A stretch of 64,000 bases of DNA from Giardia muris (Eukaryota > Fornicata > Diplomonadida > Hexamitidae), in NCBI GenBank assembly GCA_006247105.1, contig CM016926.1, positions 1,488,001-1,552,000 on the forward strand. Reading direction: 5' to 3'. The notes under the pieces were generated by a model. The model was not told where the DNA came from. It was given only the letters and a program-made list of their open reading frames with translations, and did no database searches. The position numbers were made by a program, and so were the translations under genes. Within the stretch, counting starts at the first letter, position 1; every line of letters starts with the position of its first letter. Below are positions 55,224-62,285 of this stretch, piece by piece.

Positions 55224-57173
55224 TCAAATGGATTGTAGCTTCTTCGCGACGTCGCGTTTCTCACGTTCAAGCATGGCGGCTTTATTCTGCTCGAGCGGGG
55301 GCTTGACGAAGCAGAGAATGATTAGGGACACACTTCCAAACAGGATGAATAGAATAGAGCCATTACGCCAGCTCCAGTCATATAGAACGCCTGAGATGGA
55401 TGCACCTGCGATGCGACCTATACTGTTTCCAATTTGGAAAATCCCCATCGTCGTACCCCGATTCTTGGGGGTCGTGTACATTGAAATAAGCTGGATATAG
55501 AGAGCGTCAACGGTAGCTGACGCGATCGTATTGAATGGAAGGAAGAAAACCCAAATCGGGGCGGGAGGATCAAATGCCCAGCGGGCCACAGGCGGGACGA
55601 ATGAGAAGAGGCTGCAAACGACGATGAAGCGGACCTCTCCCATCCATTGGGTGAGCTTGCGGGTCAGAAAGATAACGAAGAAACAGGAGACGAGCACAGA
55701 CGACAGGGTCTGGTATGCGTTCCACTTCTTCGCGACCTGTCCGTCCGGAAACCCGTAGAACTTCGTCAGGATGTACCCCGCACTCTGCTGAGAAAGCATG
55801 CAGCAGATCAGGGCGAGGACGTACGCGAACCAGAGGAGGACGAGCTGCTTGTTCCCCAGCATCTCCCGGAGCGTCTTGAAGAAGGGATCCCGCTTGATCC
55901 CGATGTTCTTCACGTCCGTCCCCAGCTTCTTCGCGGTCTTCCGGGCGATGACCCCTGCCGCCGACTCCTTCATGAAGCACGTCATGACGACCGAGATGAG
56001 CGAGAGCGCGAACGACGTGAAGCCTGCGTGGGTGTAACTGTCCTGGGCCGCGTTCGGATTCGTCACCGTGTCGTAGCGGCCTGTCGTGAAGACGGTCACC
56101 GTGATGATCGACGCGATGGCTGTACCGGCCTGGGTCGCGATGTTGATGCACATGAGGACGATGGGACGAGAGCGCGGGCTGGCGATGTCCGACGCGATGA
56201 GGAAGCCCATGGGGACCGCAATGGCGAAGATCCCGTTGATGGCGCGGATCCCCAGGACGTAGGATATCTTCTTCGCGGGGTCTGTGAAGATGTACTCCGT
56301 GAGCGAGAACAGCAGGTTGATGAAGCTGTAGCCCGCCGCCATCATGATGTAAATGGGCTTCCTGCCGATGATCTCCGACAGCCAGAGCCAGAGGGGCGAG
56401 AAGAAGAGCTGGGTCAGGTTGAAGAAGGTCGTCATGTTGGTCGTCTCGGAAGCAGAGGCGCCCATGGTCGTCAGGTAGAACGTGAAGGCGAGGCCGATGA
56501 TCTGGAGACTGAGGCCGACGACCATTCCGGTCAGGATCAGGTACCAGACCCCGTTCCGGCACCAGTTCCGGGAGTAGCGGAGGTCCTCGTTGTTGTCGTA
56601 CGCAGTCAGGGCGTCGGAGTCGAGGTTGATGACGAGCTTGACCTCGTGGGGGTTCGGATGGTAGTCCGCGGTGTACCGGTCGGCGTTCCAGTCGAGCTTT
56701 GGGGTGTCGGGAAGCTTCTCGATGTAGATCAGGTTTGAGAAGAGGTTGTCGATGATGCGGAAGTACGTACTGGGGTCTGCGACATCGGGGGCCGGATGAA
56801 GGGTGTCGGGGTTGAGGCGGCGCATCTCAGAGACGTAGTGGAGGTAGCGCCGATGGGCCCGGGCGGGGTCTTCAGGAATGAGAGCTAGGTCTGCATTTCC
56901 GAGTGTCTCGGGGAGGTGGAGGTCCATCTTCCGGGCGTCCGAGGCCTGGGAGTCGTCAACGAAGGGGGCAGCTCCTGCTGCCGCAAGGACGAGATCGAGA
57001 GCTTCAGTGTCCTGAAGCGTGTTGCCAAGGTAGTGATCGCGGTTATCGGGGCCGAGTCCGAGCCGAAGGGGGTCGCTCCCCATCTCCGTCGCGAGGAGGG
57101 CAAGGTAGTCGAAGCACCTGAACTGCGCTCGTGCCTTCGTCTGCCCCTCCTGGTTCAGCGCTAATTCAGTCAT
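55224..57173 (-). CDS. major facilitator superfamily transporter
   Basis: A 649-residue MFS transporter with a long N-terminal cytosolic part (about 215 residues) and 12 likely membrane helices after it, including GVWYLILTGMVVGLSLQIIG, KISYVLGIRAINGIFAIAVP and GSILFILFGSVSLIILCFVK. WLSEIIGRKPIYIMMAAGY fits the MFS loop-2/3 motif (G-x-x-x-D/S-R-x-G-R-K). Substrate is unknown; multidrug, sugar or nucleoside antiport are options. The ATG is followed by TEL and preceded by GATAAAATAATCA. An almost identical, truncated copy lies inverted at 24853-26420. GC at third positions is very high in both copies, which also opens long antisense frames. Confidence 0.9.
   Translation of the reverse strand: MTELALNQEGQTKARAQFRCFDYLALLATEMGSDPLRLGLGPDNRDHYLGNTLQDTEALDLVLAAAGAAPFVDDSQASDARKMDLHLPETLGNADLALIPEDPARAHRRYLHYVSEMRRLNPDTLHPAPDVADPSTYFRIIDNLFSNLIYIEKLPDTPKLDWNADRYTADYHPNPHEVKLVINLDSDALTAYDNNEDLRYSRNWCRNGVWYLILTGMVVGLSLQIIGLAFTFYLTTMGASASETTNMTTFFNLTQLFFSPLWLWLSEIIGRKPIYIMMAAGYSFINLLFSLTEYIFTDPAKKISYVLGIRAINGIFAIAVPMGFLIASDIASPRSRPIVLMCINIATQAGTAIASIITVTVFTTGRYDTVTNPNAAQDSYTHAGFTSFALSLISVVMTCFMKESAAGVIARKTAKKLGTDVKNIGIKRDPFFKTLREMLGNKQLVLLWFAYVLALICCMLSQQSAGYILTKFYGFPDGQVAKKWNAYQTLSSVLVSCFFVIFLTRKLTQWMGEVRFIVVCSLFSFVPPVARWAFDPPAPIWVFFLPFNTIASATVDALYIQLISMYTTPKNRGTTMGIFQIGNSIGRIAGASISGVLYDWSWRNGSILFILFGSVSLIILCFVKPPLEQNKAAMLEREKRDVAKKLQSI
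55593..57160 (-). repeat. inverted repeat, copy 2 (within intact MFS gene)
   Basis: The 1,568-bp partner of 24853-26420 in opposite orientation, two base differences seen. The repeats enclose about 29 kb. Confidence 0.9.
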
Positions 57174-57282
57174 TGATTATTTTATCCCGAGGTGTTATTT
57201 CTCATGGTTCTTCTAGTGATGTAACTTCGGATCTCTGGAGGCGACCCAATTGTATAGAATATGGTGTCGAGATGGAAATAAA

Positions 57283-58728
57283 ATGCATCTTCTCTTTGAG
57301 AGCGCTCCTGGCCTGGCGATATTTTCTGTCAGGGACTTCGACGACGTGGCAAAGTTCACTCGTGAGGTCCAGGACTCGATTGCGGATGCGGGGGCCTTTG
57401 CCTCGCTGGTCAAACTTGTTGCTTTCCAGGCCTTCGCGGGGAACGACGAGTCGGCGGCCTTCTATCGCGTCCTGGATGAGGGCGTAGCACCGGAAACTCT
57501 TATTGCATTTATCAGGAGTGTTGGCTGTCCGTCTATTATGGTTGTCGATGAGCGGCTCCGTATCTCTCTGCAGGGCCATGGGATCATCGCGGAGTATGGG
57601 CCAGCTGCCATTGAGCTTTCCCGTGGCGTCCGTAGGCACTATGCGAAGCTCATGGGTGCGGAGGTAACGTCGGAGCAGCTGAGTGCGACTACTCTTGGGT
57701 TGGCCCACCTTATCGCCAGAAATACGGTTAGTTTTGATAAGCACCGTGCAGACTCGATGGCCATCCAGGGTGTGGGGCATTACGAGACGGTCACGAAGAA
57801 TGCGAACACCTTCTTCATGCGCCTTTCGGAATGGTACTCGTACCACTTCCCAGAACTGCGCAGGATTCTTGGGGATAGGCATGAGGCGTATCCACAGGTT
57901 GTCCTTGCGATCGGGCGAAAAGAAAGCCTTCAGGAGCCGGATGGTGAGGCCAAACGACGACTGTATGCACTAGATGGTGCATGCCTGGATACTGTCACGT
58001 GTGATAAGATAGTGGCGGCAGCTTCCGTCTCCATTGGTATGCAACTTCAGGATGCAGACCTTGAGGCCGTCCTTTCGTTAGCAAAGCAGACTATGGCCTT
58101 ATTTACGGAACGTGAAGCTCTCTCGACGTATCTGTCGGAGAAGATGGCAGAGATCGCCCCGAACACGGCGACTCTCATGGGAGATATCCCTGCCTCCCGA
58201 CTCATCGCCCGTGCCGGTGGACTAAGATCTCTTGCGAAGGCACCCGCCTCGACGATTCAGATCTTGGGGGCGGAAAAGGCCCTCTTCCGTGCCTTGAAGC
58301 AGAGGAGCAAGCGAACACCTAAGTTCGGTATAATCTTCTCCTCTCCTCAAGTGTCGAGGGTCGATATCCGGAAGAAGGGGACGGTCGCCCGCAACTTGGC
58401 CTGCTACATTGCGCGCGCCTCGAAGATGGACTGCTTCGGTATGACACGTGATAACACTTTCGGCCTTACACTCCGTGATCTTCTTGAGGAACGCATCGCC
58501 TTCTACCGCGCAGGCCGTGGCGCCACGCAGAAGACAATGGAGGCCATGCACAAGCTTTTCCCTAATGGGACGTCGTATAGGACCGACTCCGTTACCGAGA
58601 CCAAGACGGATTCAATCTCGACTCCAGCTTCAAAGACTCAAGCATCTGAGCTTCCTTCACGAGGAGAAAAGGAGGAGAAACGCGAGAGGCACGACAAGAA
58701 GGAGAAGCGAAAGAAGAAGCACGAATAA
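57283..58728 (+). CDS. NOP56: NOP56, box C/D snoRNP core protein
   Basis: A 481-residue nucleolar protein that with NOP58, fibrillarin and 15.5K guides rRNA 2'-O-methylation. MHLLFESAPGLAIF matches the NOP56 start. NOSIC-type blocks LGLAHLIARNTVSFDKHRAD and NTFFMRLSEWYSYHFPEL lie at about 148-200. The Nop domain has YLSEKMAEIAPNTATLMGDI, ARLIA-like SRLIARAGGLRSLAKAPAST and QILGAEKALFRALKQRSKRT at about 285-360. A lysine-rich KKE tail ends the protein, as in NOP56/58. The weight of matches (NOP56 N terminus and KKE-like end) favours NOP56 over NOP58. The ATG at 57283 follows GGAAATAAA. It is divergent from the MFS gene with 109 bp between starts. Confidence 0.94.
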   Translation: MHLLFESAPGLAIFSVRDFDDVAKFTREVQDSIADAGAFASLVKLVAFQAFAGNDESAAFYRVLDEGVAPETLIAFIRSVGCPSIMVVDERLRISLQGHGIIAEYGPAAIELSRGVRRHYAKLMGAEVTSEQLSATTLGLAHLIARNTVSFDKHRADSMAIQGVGHYETVTKNANTFFMRLSEWYSYHFPELRRILGDRHEAYPQVVLAIGRKESLQEPDGEAKRRLYALDGACLDTVTCDKIVAAASVSIGMQLQDADLEAVLSLAKQTMALFTEREALSTYLSEKMAEIAPNTATLMGDIPASRLIARAGGLRSLAKAPASTIQILGAEKALFRALKQRSKRTPKFGIIFSSPQVSRVDIRKKGTVARNLACYIARASKMDCFGMTRDNTFGLTLRDLLEERIAFYRAGRGATQKTMEAMHKLFPNGTSYRTDSVTETKTDSISTPASKTQASELPSRGEKEEKRERHDKKEKRKKKHE

Positions 58729-59070
58729 ACAACTTTACTATGGCACAACGCAGGAATGTATCAATTATGGGGTGGAGTGCATCTCGACGTCCTAGGTGTT
58801 GCTGGCTTCGAACTCGGCGGTGTGGGTGTGGACCATGGAAGTCGCGAAGCAGGACTCGACGAGCTACCGACCCCACCGACCTCTAAGATCAGAAGCCATA
58901 GGATCCCCGTACACCACCTCCCGAGATAGAAGCGTGGATCCCGATGAGACCAAGAAAGAACCGCAGAGTTTGCGCTGCGCATATTGGCCTCGGAGATGTC
59001 TTTTCTGTTTTTCCTTTCAGTATGGAACTAGCACTAATGGGCGCGCATACAGGATTTACTGCGGCATTAG
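58729..59070. other. 342-bp gap without a supportable gene
   Basis: The gap lies between two converging genes. It holds several short overlapping open frames (for example a plus frame from the ATG at 58757, 57 codons, ending GVDHGSREAGLDELPTPP..., and a minus frame from 58982 of 73 codons), but no initiator in front of them. I see no tRNA, box C/D snoRNA or repeat. It is longer than usual here, so an unrecognised ncRNA is possible. Confidence 0.4.
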
Positions 59071-59871
59071 TTAAGAAGACGCTACATCAGCATCTATTGC
59101 CATGGGAGGATCAAGATGCTTCGGGACGATCATTCGGCGTCCAGGACGATACCCATCACCGAAAAGAAGGTCCTTCGAGCTTGAGAAAGATTCAACTGCA
59201 ATACTACGAGCGCGAGGTGGGACCTCGACTTTCATCCTACCTCCAACACCTCGATAGATTTCATCCTCCATTGCTTGGAGTGCGAGAGGACGATGTAGGG
59301 GATCATCGACTGACACTGTCGTCTCCAATCGTAGCTGCTTTTCGATCTTGAAGGGGTCGTATTTGGCCGTGGGCATATCTAAGGCGACATAGCTCGATCC
59401 ACAAGCATCCAAGTATTCTTGATATGCCTCTCTTCTCAATGCTGAGACAGCTCTATGATCACGCGCACGTACATCTTCGATGAGACGCTTATGAATGGGG
59501 AGGAAAACGTTCATCTCCCAATCAATAAAGAGTCGTTCCTTCCGGATCTGGGCCTCCGTATTCGCGACTGCAAGAGTAGCATCACAGTCTCTTAGCGTTT
59601 CTTCGTTTCCGCGGGCAAGTTGACGTTGCATCTTCCGGAGGCGGGTATCGGCCTTCTGTTGTTGGACCTCGACCTGGCGTTTGCTCATCAGCCGCATCTG
59701 TTCCGCACGCTGCTCGTAGCCACGCCGCATCGCTTCGGCCTTGTCCCGCTTCCGTTCCTGAAGGTTCTCTTGGGTTAAGGCTTCGGCGTTCCCCTTCGTC
59801 TTTGGCCGAATCCAGGTGCTCGTGAGGTCCGTGAAGTTAGACATCAGAAGCTGCTTATCAACGACTTGCAT
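59071..59871 (-). CDS. FAM228-like flagellar protein candidate
   Basis: A 266-residue protein. Residues 30-110 form a charged helix (MRRGYEQRAEQMRLMSKRQV). The central block REAYQEYLDACGSSYVALDM followed by AKYDPFKIEKQ resembles the FAM228 signature 'EYL-x-x-C-x-x-K-G-x-V-x-L-D...YDPF'. FAM228 proteins are ciliary or sperm-tail proteins of unclear role, so an axonemal place is plausible; this is inference. The C terminus has YRPGRRMIVPKHLDPP. The ATG at 59871 follows GTAAAATTCA. A second ATG nine codons on lacks an A-tract. It is divergent from an ankyrin-RING gene with 31 bp between starts. Confidence 0.7.
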   Translation of the reverse strand: MQVVDKQLLMSNFTDLTSTWIRPKTKGNAEALTQENLQERKRDKAEAMRRGYEQRAEQMRLMSKRQVEVQQQKADTRLRKMQRQLARGNEETLRDCDATLAVANTEAQIRKERLFIDWEMNVFLPIHKRLIEDVRARDHRAVSALRREAYQEYLDACGSSYVALDMPTAKYDPFKIEKQLRLETTVSVDDPLHRPLALQAMEDEIYRGVGGRMKVEVPPRARSIAVESFSSSKDLLFGDGYRPGRRMIVPKHLDPPMAIDADVASS

Positions 59872-59902
59872 TGAATTTTACCTTTTGAACCCCCATACGG
59901 TG
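59872..59902. promoter_or_regulatory. 31-bp divergent promoter
   Basis: TGAATTTTACCTTTTGAACC and the next 11 bases separate the divergent ATGs. The minus side has AAAATTCA; the plus side lacks a strong A-tract next to its ATG. Confidence 0.5.
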
Positions 59903-61567
59903 ATGCTCGACTTGGAAGACGACGATGAAGCCCTCGACACGCCCGATAATATCACCGCACTGATGCGGGCGGCCGAGGATGGGGACCTCCAGCGGGTCTG
60001 CGAGCTTGAGTATGAAGCAGGTCGACAAAGTTTCGATGGTGTAACTGCTTTGATGTATGCTGCTCAAAACGGACACACCGATTGCATCAGGGTCCTCCTC
60101 CCTCATGAATACGGGCTTCAGGATAATGAGGGCTGGACTTCTTTGATGTTGGCAGCATGGAATGGACATACCAGTTGTGTGACCCTTCTACTTGGAGAGG
60201 TAGGGTATCAGACCGGTGCACCTTATGACGATACCCCAGTAGGTTGTACTGCCCTGATGGTGGCGGCGAAGTATGGCTATGCCGATATTGTCCGACTTCT
60301 TCTTCCATATGAGGGTGGACTTCGTGATCAGCATGGGAACCTAGCATTATGGTATGCTCAGTCTGCAGCCTCGGACCCTTCAAAAGGAACGCCCATACCC
60401 GATGGACATAAGCATGTCATTGACCTTCTAGCTTTAGAGAAGACACCTGAGACCATTACACGGTTACCACCACCACCTTTAGGCTTCACACGCCTCATGC
60501 ATTATGCGGCAACGGGGGAATATGGGGCGTTGAGGGGTTGCATCAATGAGGCACGACAAAAGGATAGTAGAGGGAGAACGGCCTTGATATACGCAGCCAT
60601 GTATGGTCACCCTCGTATTATTAGGGAGTTATTGGAGAAGGAGGAAGGGATGCAAGATGACCATGGATGGACCGCCCTCATGTATGCCATAGCCCATGGG
60701 CATGTTGGGTGCGTCACTGCTCTATTGAGTGAGTCAGCGATCGTCAATTCTGCAGAGGAGACGGCACTTGACATTGCACTGAATAGTGGGAAAACTGCAC
60801 AAGAACGTAGGCGTTGTTTACAATGTGCCTTACTGGTTAAGCGGCATTTGGGAACGGAGTCGACGAATAGATCAAAGAAATACCGGTCACAATTATCTTC
60901 GTTCCCAACAAACGGTTCTCAAACCATGGACTTGGCCACTCCCTTGGCTCATACTTTAAAAGACGTAACCGAGAAGCTGGAAGGGATCGTCGACTCCGTT
61001 AATGCCTTTGTGACTTCATTAAAGAGGTTAGAGGCGAATCTTTGCGATACTGGTCTATCCATTAAGGAAACCCCCAATAATGCCACCATCCAGACCCAAA
61101 TGCAACAGCGCGCCTCCGAGCTGGGATATCTGCTACGCAGTTTAGAGCAGGAGGAGAGGCGAGGGATTAGACTTCAAGAGGAGATATCCGACATCACTTT
61201 CATTAATGAGATGATACGGAGGGATACCGAAGAGCTTCAGAGACGTGTCGATGAGGCCTCAAAAAGAGAGCAGATGCTTGAGGAAAAGTTACGGATTCCA
61301 CCACCATTGACGGGGCTTCACGACTATAAGCTTGATGAGCTGGAACAACTGGCACATAACCTCACCGCATCCTTAGCAGCCGTCACCAAGGCCAAGGCAG
61401 ACCACCTGAGCCGGCGGTGTGTCATCTGTAATGAGGAGCAGCGTTGCGTTTTATTTAGTCCATGCGATCATGTCTGTGTATGCCACTTATGTATGCGTGG
61501 CTTGGATGGGAAGGCATGTCCTCTTTGTCACATCCCAATAGAAATGATGATGCACGTGAAGATATAG
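59903..61567 (+). CDS. ankyrin-repeat protein with coiled coil and C-terminal RING
   Basis: A 554-residue Protein 21.1-type protein with ankyrin arrays (TALMRAAEDGDLQRVCEL, TALMYAAQNGHTDCIRVLL, TSLMLAAWNGHTSCVTLLL, TALMYAIAHGHVGCVTALL), a coiled coil at about 350-490 and a C-terminal RING at about 505-548. The RING reads CVICNEE, CDHVCVCHLC and CPLCHIPI, with Cys/His spacing like the IAP/MDM2-type finger (C-x2-C...C-x-H-x-x-x-C). This could be an E3 ligase whose ankyrin part picks substrates. RING-tailed ankyrin proteins are a minority in the Giardia family. The ATG at 59903 is the most likely start; the open frame reaches further upstream through the divergent gene. Confidence 0.88.
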   Translation: MLDLEDDDEALDTPDNITALMRAAEDGDLQRVCELEYEAGRQSFDGVTALMYAAQNGHTDCIRVLLPHEYGLQDNEGWTSLMLAAWNGHTSCVTLLLGEVGYQTGAPYDDTPVGCTALMVAAKYGYADIVRLLLPYEGGLRDQHGNLALWYAQSAASDPSKGTPIPDGHKHVIDLLALEKTPETITRLPPPPLGFTRLMHYAATGEYGALRGCINEARQKDSRGRTALIYAAMYGHPRIIRELLEKEEGMQDDHGWTALMYAIAHGHVGCVTALLSESAIVNSAEETALDIALNSGKTAQERRRCLQCALLVKRHLGTESTNRSKKYRSQLSSFPTNGSQTMDLATPLAHTLKDVTEKLEGIVDSVNAFVTSLKRLEANLCDTGLSIKETPNNATIQTQMQQRASELGYLLRSLEQEERRGIRLQEEISDITFINEMIRRDTEELQRRVDEASKREQMLEEKLRIPPPLTGLHDYKLDELEQLAHNLTASLAAVTKAKADHLSRRCVICNEEQRCVLFSPCDHVCVCHLCMRGLDGKACPLCHIPIEMMMHVKI

Positions 61568-61859
61568 ATGTGCTTCCTTATCTTCATATCCAGCCCAGTC
61601 TATTCCAGTTCATTCCAATAACCAGATAACCAGTCTTGTTCCTGGCTGACACTATCATGCGCGCTTTACTAGCTCTCATGATTGAGAGACGAGGTTTGTA
61701 AACAGCATTCTTTTCATCCTGATGGGTCTATAAGTATCCAGTCCTTATTACTATCCATCAAGGACGGGTCAGTCAACCGACCTGCCAGTCCAAACCGATC
61801 CCCCATCGATATATCATGCAAACCTACACAGATATTGAGATAACATACAAGAAGTACAA
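61568..61859. other. 292-bp gap, no gene seen
   Basis: The gap lies between two converging genes and has short, poor open frames only. I see no poly(A)-type signal that fits well, no tRNA fold and no repeat. Confidence 0.4.
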
Positions 61860-62261
61860 TCAATGGTCGCCCCAGGAGTCCCGACGGATACTTAGCGCCA
61901 GGTTAATGTCCTTCTGCATCAAGGTGACGCGGTTCCCATGTGTAGTACACCGTAGGGCGTCGATGAACAACTCCAAGAGAAGAGTCTCGGTGGCGTACTG
62001 CAACGCCTCCAAGGCAAAGGATTGGAACCGGATGGACTCCCCGCCATCGGGCTTCAGCCGCAGGACGATATCTCGGACGATCCGCGCGAAGGGGAGCCGT
62101 GGGAAGAGACAGCTATTCCGACTCTGGTCCTTATATATCCTTTTCATCGTCGAAGTCACCTGCTGTTGCACCACCTTGGGGGGATTGTTATATGCGCGCA
62201 CCCTACGCTCCTTGCGAGTCCCTCGTATCTCCGGCCCCCGCTCCCGCCTCTCCGGTGGCAT
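61860..62261 (-). CDS. divergent histone H3, candidate centromeric H3
   Basis: A 133-residue protein with an H3 histone fold. FPRLPFARIVRDIV (about 53-66), IRFQSFALEALQYATETLLL (77-96) and HGNRVTLMQKDINLALSIRR (108-127) match H3 'IRKLPFQRLVREI', '[20 protein letters not shown]' and 'HAKRVTIMPKDIQLARRIR'. The tail has none of the conserved H3 residues (no A-R-T-K-Q, no ARKS), and loop 1 is four residues longer than in H3. A longer loop 1 is a feature of CENP-A/cenH3, but the call is inference; another H3 variant is possible. The ATG at 62261 follows TCAAAAAAGGAGCGG; upstream ATGs would overlap the divergent gene. Confidence 0.8.
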   Translation of the reverse strand: MPPERRERGPEIRGTRKERRVRAYNNPPKVVQQQVTSTMKRIYKDQSRNSCLFPRLPFARIVRDIVLRLKPDGGESIRFQSFALEALQYATETLLLELFIDALRCTTHGNRVTLMQKDINLALSIRRDSWGDH

Positions 62262-62285
62262 CCGCTCCTTTTTTGAGCCCAAAAG
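62262..62285. promoter_or_regulatory. 24-bp divergent promoter
   Basis: The 24 bases CCGCTCCTTTTTTGAGCCCA plus AAAG lie between the H3-variant ATG (minus) and the next ATG (plus). The T-run is the minus-strand initiator (AAAAAAGG) and CCCAAAAG is the plus-strand one. Confidence 0.55.

Noticed and set aside
57202..57882. 226-codon minus frame over NOP56
   Set aside because: It is antisense to the clear NOP56 N terminus and has no family match.
58780..58830. tRNA T-loop-like CTTCGAAC
   Set aside because: The flanking bases do not pair as a T-stem and no acceptor or anticodon arm can be drawn.
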